Of a stretch of DNA of 64,000 bases, positions 1-11,151 are shown in pieces. The position numbers and the translations under genes are program-made. The stretch is from NCBI GenBank assembly GCA_950295325.1, contig OX485808.1:10294501-10358500 (forward strand). The letters run 5' to 3'. Source of the DNA: Polytrichum commune. Taxonomy: Eukaryota > Streptophyta > Polytrichopsida > Polytrichales > Polytrichaceae. The stretch's first letter is position 1; each line of letters opens with the position of its first letter. The notes beneath the pieces were generated by a model. It was not told where the DNA came from. It ran no database searches and saw nothing but the letters and a program-made list of their open reading frames with translations.

Positions 1-182
1 AACCAAGTCCAAGGTGCACCCCAATTATAAGAATTTCCACCTCAAACTACTTGTTTTCAATTGAGTACACTATATATATATGGTTTAATGTGGCATTAGA
101 ATATTGAATTTGCCACATATTTATCATGGACCACATTGAGTTGTGTTGTGTTGTGACAAATGATTAAAAGCTCTTTGTCTTA

Positions 183-541
183 GGGCCGGTTCCCAAGTAC
201 CAACATGGAGACAAAGTCCCAACTTTTTAGCCTTCAGACACCATTACAATAGGTTTAATTATCATTAAAATAGGATTTTGATTCCTTTATGCAAAAAATA
301 CTTGGGGGACTTGTGTTGAGGGTTGGGTCTAGGTTTTTGATTGACTCAACTCTCAACACAAGTCCCAAGTCTCACTTCCCCCCAAAAAAAGGTTGCCTTC
401 TAGACATCCATGTTGTACTTGAGACCTGGGACTTGGGATCCGTCACCCGTGTGACCCGACCCTCAATGACTAAGATTGCATGGATCGATTGACCTCAAGT
501 GAGCTGGGACTTCGGGCTTCGGACCCCATGTGAACCAATCC
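183..541. mobile_element. Tourist-like (PIF/Harbinger) MITE, copy 1
   Basis: A 359-bp non-autonomous element. It starts GGGCCGGTTCCC and ends with the inverted form (...GTGAACCAATCC). It is flanked on both sides by the trinucleotide TTA (180-182 and 542-544), the target duplication typical of PIF/Harbinger elements. It holds internal copies of a CCCAAGTCC-type motif in both orientations and no coding sequence. A second full copy with its own TTA duplication lies at 61570-61950, which fixes the boundaries of the family. Mobilisation by a Harbinger transposase is inferred from the terminal sequence and target size. Confidence 0.85.
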
Positions 542-544
542 TTA

Positions 545-1215
545 ATTAGTGCGACATGCCGTAATATTTATGTCTCTTGCCATATTTACCTTCACAATGA
601 AGCATGTTGACCGTCATAGAAAACCGTAGAAGGTGTTACAGTATAAAGAACATGGCCCTCACTAATAAGATGATGTTCATTGTCACGTGTCAATGATGAA
701 TTTAGATTCACCCATACCAAATCAAATCAAATCAAATCAAATAAATAACCGACATCGGGCAATCCGCTGTGAATTTGAGTCCGTTGACCCTACTCTGCTG
801 AAGAATCCTCTTGGTGTAGGGTGGGCTCTTGGCTTCCTACCTACCTACCTAGTTTTCCCCGTCCAGCAGAGAGAAGATTTCACAATGGGAATCGAACCGC
901 CAACAACTCCTTTCGAAAATGGGTACCTCTCCACTATCACCCGATAGTTTAGGGTCATCTCATACTCATACGTACCAAACCAAATATATAGTGGAGCTCC
1001 ACTAATAGATAACATGTGCCCGATGTGCAACTTCATGGTTATCGCCTCGAGATTGCAGGATGACTGTATGGTTTGTTGGCAATTGTGGCGTGCACTCAAT
1101 CGATTGGACCGATAACACCTTTAAATCCTAATCCTCGTGCGCGCATCTTGCCGCAAGTAATGGAGGAAAACCGACAACTTTTGTAGTAAGAAGCCGACTA
1201 CACCGTGTATGGCAT
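545..1215. other. Intergenic, no gene seen
   Basis: No convincing coding sequence. It contains a short AATCA-type simple repeat (about 718-742) and a CTAC run near 838. Short open frames overlap on both strands without recognisable motifs. Confidence 0.6.
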
Positions 1216-1735
1216 TTAGTGTTACGTATGCTATTTGCAAAGGGCTTAAACTAGAGGTCTCAAACTACGATGTTCACTAATTGTCGATACTATATTGTTT
1301 GTCAACATAAGTAACTTTTTGAAGTGAACAAACTATTTACCTTATGATGACATTTAGCATAGCACAATGGGATACTTGAGATGATAGTTTTGCATTTTAG
1401 TATGCTGAGGAAAGATGTTACTGAAACATACTAATAGCAAGCGTCATGTGTTTATATTTTAGTATGCAAGAGGAAGAATTTTTTTGAGCATACTAATGTC
1501 AAGTGGCATGTGTGTAAACTTTAGGCTCAACTTGTAGAACATTGTGTAAAATATTAGGTGTACACCTCACAACAATATTAAACACACTCATGCCTAGATA
1601 TTAGTATGCGCATTTGAATGCCAAGAGTCACGAGGTGACACTAACCATGAAGTTGTTGGTCATCAAGGCAACTTAGCATATGACTCATAATAAGGCAAGT
1701 GACACTATTACGCATGTGATGCTAAACCATTTACT
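1216..1735. repeat. Dispersed repeat family A, left inverted copy
   Basis: This stretch reads as the reverse complement of 9888-11040. Matching landmarks include the block around 'acgtatgctatttgcaaagg' at the outer edge, 'caacataagtaact', the 'tagtatgc' blocks, and 'gacactattacgcatgtga' at the inner edge. The other copy carries an extra segment at about 10050-10750. A third, shorter fragment lies at 55225-55345. The two copies face each other 9.8 kb apart, so they could be long terminal inverted repeats of one old element or simply two insertions of a dispersed family. No coding sequence is seen. Confidence 0.7.
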
Positions 1736-2565
1736 ATAAATCATTGCTCCCTTGCCTGGAATGCCTATTAAGGGATAAAATGTCAAATCATTGCATTCTC
1801 AACGTTGGATGCCCATACCTTTCCAATAATTAAGACCATCTTATGCTGTACAAACCTATATTATGAATTTAGTGGTGGGGTTTTTTTTCCATTCCTAATC
1901 ATGTTGGTGTTTCTTTAGGTTCAAACATCTTTTGTGCTTTCTAGTCATGGCAACTTAGGATTGTTTCGCATCAATGAAACCTCCTCACCAAATAGTGTGG
2001 GAGAGTTCTTGCATCATAAATCTTTCTAACTAAGTTTGTAAATTGAGCGGGGTAAAAAATAAGCCAAATCATATTTGGAATTATACTTTATTTATTCTTA
2101 CAGTAGAGCACTGCACTGGCATATTCATGCTGAAAAACTCGGGTGAAAAAGTGTATTGATATTATTAGAATGAAACGGTTGATAGTAATTGAATAATGTT
2201 ATGATGATATACGATACCTTTTTCATTTGGATTTAGGGTTCCCTATATCTTGCTAAATCCTACTCTAACATTATTAGGCTTAGAGATATGAATACATCCT
2301 CATTGAATAGTGATGAGAGCTCTTTAGAAATCTCTAGCACACAATTCATTTCTAGTTCAAGTAGTAGTGACAAAGAAACGACTTTATGAGTGGGATCAAG
2401 AAATGTTACTATAATGGCAAGTTGCACTCATAACAAACAACTCATCTAAGCACTTCAACACAAATGAATTAGAATTAGTCGTTAGCCATTTGTAAACACA
2501 ATTGAAGGTGTTTGCAGCCAATTGGCTAGTGTGAGGAATTTTTTTAGCACAAATCAAGAAATCTA
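1736..2565. other. Intergenic, no gene seen
   Basis: AT-rich sequence between the repeat copy and the Harbinger relic. I see no supported gene, RNA or repeat here. Confidence 0.5.
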
Positions 2566-3450
2566 ACAAACTTCACATTTAATGAGTTTGAAAATTTGTG
2601 TCTTGATATGTGCTTAACTATTGTTATGCATGCACGTACATTAGGCTCTGGGGTGTTGTTGGACGGCAATATAAACTCATTCAAAAATAATGTCTTCTAT
2701 ATTTTATTAATTTTGTAATGCATGTCAACACATCAATATTAGATGAGTTCCATTGGAATTGGGCTAAGAGTATTTTGAACAATGACACCATATTTGTAGC
2801 CTCGTGTATGAATGAGGCCCTTGTACGTGAGACTGAGTGGTCTGATAGTTATGAGCAAGAAGAGTTCAGACAACAATATCCGGTTTTTGAGGGTTGCATA
2901 GGGTTCATAAATGGCACCCTGGTTAAGGTTTTGTTTCCTTACAGAGACCCAAACCACTCAAGATTCTTTAACGCTAGGAAAAAAATTCATTCAATCAACA
3001 ACATTGTGATTGTTGACCACAATGGTTCGTTCATATACATCAACCCTGGATATCCCTGGTCATTTCATGATGCGCCATGCTTACATGCCTCATTATTGGA
3101 TAGGAATTGGGAAGAATATTTACACATACGGAAACTATTTTGAATACATTCATGGAGACCATGATTACCAAGGGTGAAACCAATACATTGTGGGAAGGCT
3201 AGGGCGTCAAGAGCAAAACTTGTTGCCCAACAATGATGTTGTGAATGCTTATGATAAAATGCATGTTGGATATAGGGTGTAGGTAGAGGTTTTAAACAAA
3301 AATGAAAAGCTTTGCTCAAATGATTCGATTCCATAAAAGCCAAAGTACATTCCGTTGTCTAAGGGCACCTACTACCTTATGAATTACTTACATCAATGAA
3401 AATTAAACTTCATATATCATGTTGGAGAGCACAACAAAGACAAAGATGAT
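2566..3450 (+). pseudogene. PIF/Harbinger transposase relic
   Basis: The longest open stretch (2718-3143) carries the DDE_4/Harbinger nuclease signature: FEGCIGFINGTLVKV, then RFFNARKKIHSINN, then a FIYINPGYPWSFHD block. The family normally has a catalytic Asp in 'IDGT'; here it is Asn (INGT). The later HD pair is kept. Upstream, 2566-2640 reads as an FNEFENLC segment in another frame, and downstream similarity continues past several stops to about 3450. This is a dead copy. It is the only Harbinger coding relic seen, so a relative of it is a plausible historic source of transposase for the Tourist-like MITEs. Confidence 0.75.
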
Positions 3451-3689
3451 AATGGATGAGACGGTGACGTCTAGTGTAGTATTAGATTGACATTCACTAA
3501 ATTAGCCATGTGCAAGTTTAGGGTGTGGATTAAAGTTTGGGTGTGCGTAACTTCAATGATGTATGCCATCATTGGTCTTTGAAAACTTTAGAATTTCATG
3601 TACCCCTTGGTCTTTGAAAACCCAAACCCCTGGGGTTTTAAAGTTTTTGAAGATCAATTTTTTTGAGGGAATATGTGGGAAATCTTTAG

Positions 3690-4290
3690 TTGAGTTATGA
3701 ACACAATACAAGTGATCGTATTATTCATGCATTGGCAACTAACCGGCCCAATGAACTACAATAATTATTGGGTGCATCTTATGTACAAAAAGTTGTTCAT
3801 GTTTTGAATGGTCGTTTCCGAGACCTCCCAGTATTCAATGTAGCCAAATTTTTCAACTCTCGTAATTACCCAAGCGATGATAGTAACCGAATCACACATA
3901 CCAAATTGTGGTTCAAAAGGATATTGTTGAAGTTTCAATATAATGAAGAAGAAAGTGACATGTGTAAGGGAGAACTCTTGGAATTTACAGAAACACTTTG
4001 ACATGAGTGTGAGAACAAAACGATAGTTGAGGCTTGGTGAATATGTGGTAGCAATTTGGAATGGCACACAATTTGGCCTAAATTTATGCAACTTTGACAG
4101 AATGTTATACTCATTTCATCAAGTATAGTTGTTTGTGAGAGAGGATTTTCCAAACAAAATTCAATTAAAAAACCACTTGCGCAATAGGTTGAACTTGAAG
4201 ACCCATGATGCTCTTATGCGGGTCTCTCTTTGTGAGCTTGAAGTGGATGTAATGAATTGGGCTACCATCTTCAACATTTGGAGAAACATG
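3690..4290 (+). pseudogene. hAT transposase C-terminal relic
   Basis: Translation gives hAT landmarks in order: a 'VLNGRFRDLPVFNVAKFF' segment (about 3801-3856), a 'W*ICGSNLEWHTIWPKFMQL' block (about 4036-4091), then VVCERGFSKQNSIK and RLNLKTHDALMRVSLCE, ending NWATIFNIWRNM and TGA near 4290. This is the conserved C-terminal dimerisation region with the (S)xxCERxFS signature. It is broken by stops and by an extra A in the A-run near 4167-4172, which shifts the frame inside the dimerisation domain. The N-terminal zinc finger and the catalytic core are not seen. Confidence 0.8.
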
Positions 4291-4320
4291 TGAGACTCAA
4301 GGATACTTACGCTCGATAGA

Positions 4321-4360
4321 TTTTTATTTATTTATTTATTATTATTATTATTATTGTTGT
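4321..4360. repeat. TTA/TTTA microsatellite
   Basis: Short run of TTTA then TTA units just downstream of the hAT relic. Confidence 0.8.
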
Positions 4361-4424
4361 TACAAATCAAGATTGTATTTTGATTATTCATAATTATGGT
4401 TTTTCTAAAATATTGTGTAACCTA

Positions 4425-4560
4425 AAATTGAGGTGACATTTTAGAATAAAATGTTTATGTCAATCAACATTCATTCTTGTTTCTGAAAACATCACGGGAC
4501 ACTTTGGATTTGAAGTTGAACATCAAATGAAATGTTTGAAACATACAAAATGTACACAAT
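4425..4560. repeat. Dispersed sequence shared with 62820-62950
   Basis: The block around 'cactttggatttgaagttga', with its surroundings (gaggtgaca ... gaaaacatcac), recurs at 62820-62950 in the same orientation. Here it lies about 140 bp beyond the hAT transposase stop, so it may be the 3' non-coding end of that element. The distal copy would then be a partial or non-autonomous relative. The link is inferred from position only. Confidence 0.55.
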
Positions 4561-5340
4561 AGGTTGAAGTAGTACAATACACATTGAGCCTATCGTAAAG
4601 AAAAGAGAAGAAAATATAACGTCCATATATCATACCGGCGTGAATGTGAGCCCGTTAACCCTGTACTGATCACGGTTCCTGTGATGCAATATAGGGCATT
4701 ATGCCTCCTTTAGCCTATCGTACATGAGTAGTACAACCCCCAAATTTGTAGTACAAATCGAAGTCCATGTAGACAATGTCAAGGGACATATTCAGTCGGT
4801 AATCAGTATAAGGAATGGCGGAAACACATGGGATTGATCTAGTCTTCATACTATGCAGTCAAAGCTCGTAGTGGCTATTTTCATGGACCAAGATGGGTCA
4901 TGCGGAGGTGTAGTTTTCAAAATTCTTGTTATGTTTAGCTGAGAGTCTTGATAGTGACATCATCTAATACTAAGTTATAAACTCAAGTATTAAATGCATT
5001 CTTTTGGTTAGATCAATACATTTTATACAAAGAAAACAAATTCATACACGTTTGTGATCCTACAAACGATTCATAAATATAAATACACGCCTTGTATACT
5101 TTATTCACTGTTAACACGGTCAAATTAAATGTAAACCACCCTTAAGTATCACCCCTTGTATAGTATGTAAACCACATATTGAGATCATGTATTTAGTGAT
5201 CACTTGAATGCTATGGCACCCCACTTTGTTAAGTATATTGTTTGACCATGAGAAGTGGGGCCCAAGCTAGAGTGTTAGTTCACATTACGCCTTGATTTAA
5301 CATAGGAGGAGTCTATATTTATACAATCTTAGAATGACAA
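4561..5340. other. Intergenic, no gene seen
   Basis: No supported gene or repeat. Short open frames only. Confidence 0.5.
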
Positions 5341-5354
5341 TGCATAACATTTTT

Positions 5355-5463
5355 CAGATCCATAACAATGGATGTGGAACTAAATATTCAATAGAATATT
5401 CCAAAATATTCCCACATCCATTATGTGGAATATTGAGTGCCACATAATATTGTTATGGATCTG
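5355..5463. mobile_element. Small nested-palindrome (foldback) element
   Basis: Perfect 15-bp terminal inverted repeats (CAGATCCATAACAAT at 5355-5369 and its complement at 5449-5463) enclose two further palindromes, 5370-5418 (ggatgtggaa...ttcccacatcc) and 5420-5450 (attatgtgg...ccacataat). The inverted similarity continues imperfectly outward by about 20 bp on each side. Folded, it would form a stem with two hairpin arms. A MITE is the likely identity; I found no certain target duplication. Confidence 0.65.
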
Positions 5464-5747
5464 AATAACGTTATATGCGTATGACATGAATAACAAGAAA
5501 ACGGTAGAACCGTGAGGCTTTGTCCTTTACTATGAAAGACTACAATTGTAGTTGTCCACTTTGCTCATGCCAATCCATGATTATTCACTATACCAAACCT
5601 TTCTTGGATTTTGGGCACCTTCTTCTCAAATGCGGGTCAAGGATTGAAGCTACTCATTTATCACTCAAAAATTTTAAAATGAATAATCAAGAACTGCCGA
5701 AATAACTATAGTTAATTAGATTTCTTTCAATGCATTTTAGGGAGCAA

Positions 5748-6009
5748 GTATATATATAGATATATATATACTTCTATAGATATCTATATCTATATCTATA
5801 TATCTATATCTATATATCTATATCTATATATCTATATCTATATATCTATATCTATATCTATATCTATATCTATATCTATATCTATATATATATCTATATA
5901 TATATCTATATATATATCTATATATATATCTATATATATATCTATATATATATCTATATATATATCTATATATATATCTATATATATATCTATATATATA
6001 TCTATATCT

Positions 6010-6040
<31 letters not shown>
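5748..6040. repeat. TATATC / TATATATATC microsatellite
   Basis: About 290 bp of interleaved TATATC, TATC and TATATATATC units. The array changes period internally, from 6-bp and longer mixed units to 10-bp units and back. Confidence 0.95.
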
Positions 6041-6061
<21 letters not shown>

Positions 6062-6062
6062 C
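6041..6062. repeat. GA microsatellite
   Basis: A run of GA dinucleotides directly abutting the TATATC array. Confidence 0.9.
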
Positions 6063-7260
6063 TGAATTTTCAAAACTTTTTGCAAAGCTTGAACTTCCTC
6101 TTTTCAGAGGCCAAATCCTTCAAAATCTTCCTTATTGCCATACAAGGGTGGGTGGGTGGGAACTTTGACATAACTATTTCTACCACTAATGCATTTCCTT
6201 ATTGATTTACACAATATCATTTTTGCATGATGAAGTTGTTTGTCCTCAAGTCTAACACAATATGTTGTATAGTATAGACTTGTTGTACCACAACTTATTT
6301 TGCTTTGCAAGAGTATATGCCATACTTAGGGTTTCTATCATCTAATTGTATCCTATACCAAACCATTGTTCTTGACTACCCCATACCTTGCAAGTTTAAC
6401 CTACTATCCTCATGCTTTTACCCTAGGGTATGTATACCTCATCTGCTCTATATATGGAGTGCTTACAAGGGAAACATTCCAAGTAACATCAACCACAATA
6501 TATGCATAAAATGTCATAATCCCAATACACCATCGTATTGTAAGTGTGAAGGGCCTGCCTCACATGTGCCCATGCAACCAACCAACAAACATTTGAGGAT
6601 TAGTTACGTACACGAGGTAAATAACAGCAGGACCCAGTTGTTATCCATGTCACACACCTTTATGTTTCATCAAATGCATAGCAATTTTTCAAAATGTAAC
6701 ACTCATTGCAAAATGACAAATGGGTGTTCAAACCTGTTCCTTAGCCATGATTGAGTCACCCCAAGTAGAATACTCCTCTTGGTGATTAGCCCAAGTTTGC
6801 TTCACCTTCCTCACGTATCTATATGAGCCCAAAATGGTTGCTCATAGTTGTTTTATGCTTAGAATTTACTTAGAATTGCATTTGAAGTTGTTATTGAAAC
6901 AATCAAAAGTATAAAAAGAGTGCGGCTTGGTGTGGATTTATGTTTTAGGCCTTAAGCTTATTTTGTGTGGTTAATTAGAAGCTTAGTGGCATTAGAGAGT
7001 GTTTTGGTTAAGTGAGTAGTGTTTGATGAAGCAAGGGGAAGGGCCTTGGGTTTAAATGTTTGATTTAGAACATGTTCTTGTTGGTTTAGGGGGTGAGGGT
7101 TTAGTGGATAGGATAAGGTCCTACTAAGTAGGAGAGGGTTAAGGGGTTTGTGGTTTTGGGTGCCCTCTCCTCCTCTTTTCTCCTCTCTTTTTTCTCTCTC
7201 TTCCTCTCCTCTCTCTCCCTCTCTCCTCTCAAGGAGGTTGAGCTCTTAGAGCTTGGAAGA
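6063..7260. other. Intergenic; one unexplained 149-codon open frame
   Basis: The plus-strand frame at 6305-6754 is open for 149 codons but has no recognisable domain; its Cys/His-rich look comes from AT-rich codons. The minus strand was read as well and shows nothing recognisable. A pyrimidine-rich CTCTCC run occupies about 7165-7228. I do not call a gene here. Confidence 0.4.
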
Positions 7261-7570
7261 ATGCGGGGAATTAGGGGGAGACTTAGTAGAATTAGTGGAA
7301 TTAGGTAGGTGAATTAGGTGGGAGACTTAGTGGAAGAAGCGGAATTAGGTAGGGGGATTAGGTAGGGGACTTAGTGGCACTAAGGCAAGAGCGGTGGATT
7401 GCAGCTAGTTGCTGGGAACTAAGGCAAGAGCGCTGGATTGTAGCTAGTTGTTGGGAACTAAGAGAGCGTTGGATTGTAGCTAGTGCTGGGAACTAAGGGA
7501 GAGCTGCATTGCAGTTAGTCTACTGGGAACTAAGCTAGTTGCTGGGAACTAAGGTGGAGAGCTGCATTGC
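7260..7570. repeat. Minisatellite (GGGAACTAAGG... unit)
   Basis: Degenerate tandem array. The first part repeats a GAATTAGGTAGGGGACTTAGTG motif. The second part (7378-7565) repeats a unit of roughly 35-50 bp built on 'ctagttgctgggaactaagg', then 'gagcg' and 'tggattgtag', with about five diverged copies of uneven length. Confidence 0.8.
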
Positions 7571-8335
7571 ATGGACCGGGCATGAGGCCGGTTATGGGCT
7601 GGTTATGGGTCGGTTAGGGGGGTTGGTTATGAGCATGGGCTAGTAAATTAGGAAGGGGGAGAGGGATTAGACTAGGGATTCCACTCACTAATGAATTAGA
7701 ACGGGTGGCCTCATATAAATTAGAGGGTAGTATAAGGGGAGGAGCTTTTGGTAGGGATTTGAGGGTTGAATTGTAATTAGTGTAGGTAGAAGGGAATAAT
7801 AGAGAAGAGCATTTTTCAATGCTTGTACTCATATTATGGAATAAATTGGTGTGCAAGAATTGATGGGAATTGAAATGGAGTTTTATGAAGTTGGTAAGAG
7901 GGAGCTATGTGAACACGAATGTGATACCCATTCCCTCACCCGGACTAGGACGCTTAAGGGTGTGTGGTTTGGCCTCACAATCTACCCCTTTGGTGAGTAC
8001 TCCAAGAGTTACCTTACCTTGCGTTTGTATGAATGGTAGTAGAGAGGCTCATTTTAGGGTTAAGGGTTTATATTGGAGTTCTTACCATCGGTAAGTTCTT
8101 CTAAACCCTATTTTAACCATGAGTTAAAGATGTGAGTTACATTAGTAACTGTGGTTACATTACCCTATTCCTCCAAAATATTATTACCTTTTTAGTATGG
8201 TAAGCATGATCACTTTCCATACATGTATATTAAGGATATCATGTGCTTATAGTCGTCTTTTTGTAAAGATGACTTTTGCTAAGTGAATGTTTTGAAGGTT
8301 CATATTTATAAAACTTAAAATCATGGTATTGAACA
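7571..8335. other. Intergenic, no gene called
   Basis: Contains a short GGCCGGTTATGGGC-type duplication near 7585-7625. The overlapping open frames at 7851-8094 show no domain. The sequence has an LTR-like look but no second copy in this window. Confidence 0.35.
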
Positions 8336-8337
8336 AT

Positions 8338-8341
<4 letters not shown>

Positions 8342-8393
<52 letters not shown>
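8342..8393. repeat. AG microsatellite
   Basis: Uninterrupted AG/GA run of about 26 units. Confidence 0.97.
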
Positions 8394-8395
<2 letters not shown>

Positions 8396-8976
8396 CACAT
8401 TAAATAAAGTGGACCAAAAATAACAAGAACAAGTAACGTCCAAGTGTGAACGCAAAGTGGTTAGGAAATTTGCTCTTGAAACGAAGAAGTTGATGCATAG
8501 TCTCTATCCTACAGACAAAGCCAATAAAAAAACTAACTTACATGTTGGCGTGGTGAGATTCAAATGTCATGGCCTCTTGTAATTAAAGTAGGTCTACCTC
8601 AAAAATTGGTCCAGTGAAATGGTCATAGAAACTATGGGAACCCACCATGGTCATGTAGGATTCCAAGTGGCAAGTTTTCATTTGCATAGAATGGCATAAT
8701 CGGGGCTTGCCCCAAGTAGTGCATCCCAACTTCACCATATCCTATTTCTTGCCTAATCCAAAACTTTAAGAATTCAAATGGTCTGTCATTACGTCAGAGT
8801 TGGTGGTAGGGGTTTAGGGTTTACTGTTTAGGGTCTGTCATTATGTTAGACTTGGTGGTAGCCACCCCTAAGTTCTAAAGAGCTTATGTAGCCATTTTGT
8901 AATGAAATATTGGTTGTGCCAACATAGAAAAGTATTATTCTAAAATTCTAAAATTGTCGGTTTTTCTGCCACCAAC
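8394..8976. other. Intergenic with a small tandem duplication
   Basis: No gene seen. A block starting GGTCTGTCATTA is present twice about 56 bp apart (about 8779 and 8835), slightly diverged. Confidence 0.5.
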
Positions 8977-8978
8977 TA

Positions 8979-9425
8979 CAGTCTACCCTCTATAAATGTT
9001 AACCCTCGGGAGTGGATCAAAGTTAACATTTATAGAGGTGTTAACAATTAACAATTATAAAATTAGTTTTTTGAGCAATATACAAATCTTAACATTTATG
9101 AATATAAGCAATTGTGAAGAGTCCTTGTGAGAGAATACCATTCATAAAATTGCAAACCCATTCAAAACTTTATTCAATATCAAGTTTACAAATCACTTGA
9201 GAGAGAGAGAGGAATGTAACTGGATGTGTAGTTTTTATCATTCATATTATGGTTGTATTTCATTCGTTAACATTTATAGAGTTAAATTTACAAAGAAGGG
9301 AGTACCATTTTGTTAACAGTTAACACGTTTAACATTTATAGTGTGCAATATGTGGGGAGTAGAAGAAAGTTAACATTTAGAGAGGGTTAACACTTATAGG
9401 TGTAACATTTATAGAGGGTGGACTA
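8979..9425. mobile_element. Emigrant/pogo-like (Tc1-mariner) MITE
   Basis: Terminal inverted repeats of about 24 bp: the left end starts CAGTCTACCCTCTATAAATG and the right end reads the complement with few differences (CATTTATAGAGGGTGGACT). The dinucleotide TA flanks each side (8977-8978 and 9426-9427). The TIR closely resembles that of Arabidopsis Emigrant/Lemi1 elements, which start CAGTAAAACCTCTATAAAT and insert at TA. Internally, 'aacatttatag' recurs several times in both orientations. There is no coding capacity. Confidence 0.8.
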
Positions 9426-9454
9426 TACACCGTTTATGGTATTCAATGAGCCAA

Positions 9455-9887
9455 GAGCCATGACCATGTAATTGTGAGAGCTCAAAAGAAGTGTTCAAAG
9501 GCCGTCCCAAGACACTTCCAAAATTATGTAGTGTGGTCACATGCCCTCAAGTGTAGTGCGAAGTCATATGTGACCGGACCCTCAACCAAATGAGTTTCTA
9601 TTCATGTGGGGGTCCTTACACGTGATAAAATATAATGGTCTCCCAATTTTGTGTTAGGCATGCCTCCAAGAGGCAGTTTTTGAAAATAACTCGAGTGACA
9701 TGAAACATGATCCGTTCGATGCCTTGTAGGAAACCATGTAGACTTTACATCCATCTTGCAATCACTTTCTTAGTTGGTCCATCCAACGTAGTGTGAAGGG
9801 AACTTGAATTGGCTCCGCCTTTTCCACCAATGAGAGTGCTTGAAGTGCAATGGTCACGGGCCCTCAGTCTCGTGTTGGAAGTGGCCC
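9455..9887. repeat. Dispersed repeat family B, forward copy
   Basis: Reads as the reverse complement of 33236-33705. Shared landmarks in order are the 'catgaccatg' region, 'gaagtgttcaaaggcc', 'tggtcacatgccct', the 'cacgtgataaaatat' zone, 'gtagactttaca', and 'gagagtgcttgaagtgcaatgg'. No open frame is conserved between the copies, so it is probably non-coding mobile DNA. It abuts the family A copy at 9888. Confidence 0.7.
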
Positions 9888-11040
9888 TTAGTGTCACATG
9901 CGTAATAGTGTCATTCACCTTATTTTGAGGCGTGCGTATGCTAGGTTGCAATGATAATTAGCAACTTCACCATAAGTGTCACCTCATGACACTTGGCGTT
10001 CAATTGCACATACTAATTTCTAGGCATGAAAATGTTCAATAATCCCTAACCTTCAAAATGTTACCCTTTGTAATGTAACTTACTCTCTTATATCCCGAAC
10101 CTCTAGGGATCGGATATCCTCAATTTAAATCTCCCTCCTTGTTGTCACATTTTCCTCTCATATATCCATGGTTTTAAACATTAACATAATCAAGCATATA
10201 ATTCAAACCACACGCTCGCACGCATCACGTTGTCATCATTGTCATTATTGGAATGGCTTTGTGTTATTCCATAATGTCACATGCCACAATATTTCTCTAT
10301 CATCATGCATCCATGTTAACAATGTAAACATCCTTAATATCACGTGCGTTGTGGTTCCCACATGCGTGATATTAGGGAGGATAGAGGGTAGTGTTATGAG
10401 CTCGGGGGGGGGGGGGGCAGTGTGTTAAAAAGTTAAGGATATAGGTGCGAACAACCACTATTTTATAGGGGGGTATTACTTTCAATTCTCTTCTTTTTTC
10501 ACATGCTATCATTATGTAATTTTCTACTTTGGGTTAATAGAAAAATGGCTTGCATTACTTATAATTCCAAATTACTTATTATTCCATACCCTACACTACT
10601 TTAAAGATGTCCAGTGCCATTTTTGATACCCTATATTACTCTTAAGTCCATTTATAAAAATTTGCCCTCATGTTTTTAAAATACCCCATCATTTGTTTGC
10701 ACGTATATTGCTACTCCAACCAATGACTACCCCCCCCCCCCCCCGAGGTTATGAGGTGCATGCCTATGTTACACAATGGCCTACAAGTTGACTAGAGTGT
10801 ACACAAATGACACTTGCCATTAGTACACTAAAAAGAAATTCCCATTGCATACTAAAACACAAGACTCTCCTTTAAAGTATCCCAATGTGCTATTCTAAAT
10901 GCCACAATGTAAAAAAAATCCACTTAAAGAAGTTACTTATGTTGACGAATGTAATCATATTGACAATTAAAGGGCATGACACTTTGAGGCTTCGAGGCAT
11001 TTAGTTTAGGTCCTTTGCAAATAGTGTACGTGACACTATA
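9888..11040. repeat. Dispersed repeat family A, right inverted copy with insertion
   Basis: Partner of 1216-1735 in inverted orientation. Similarity is seen at 9888-10045 and 10755-11040. The middle part, about 10050-10750, has no counterpart in the left copy and is probably a later insertion. That middle contains a G tract near 10406-10417 and a C tract near 10731-10744. Confidence 0.65.
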
Positions 11041-11151
11041 CTTATCCGCTAATTCCCCTAAACACCTGTACAATTGGGGGAGTTAGGGGAATCACTTGTT
11101 GGTAATTAAAAAACCGCAAGCCCAAACTCTTTTGAAGGTGTGGGAGGCCTC

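Noticed and set aside
6305-6754. 149-codon open frame
   Set aside because: No domain, no splice or promoter support, and AT-rich codon use; read on the other strand it also yields nothing.
7571-8100. Possible LTR or short gene around the overlapping frames at 7851-8094
   Set aside because: Two overlapping frames with no domain; no repeat partner in the window.
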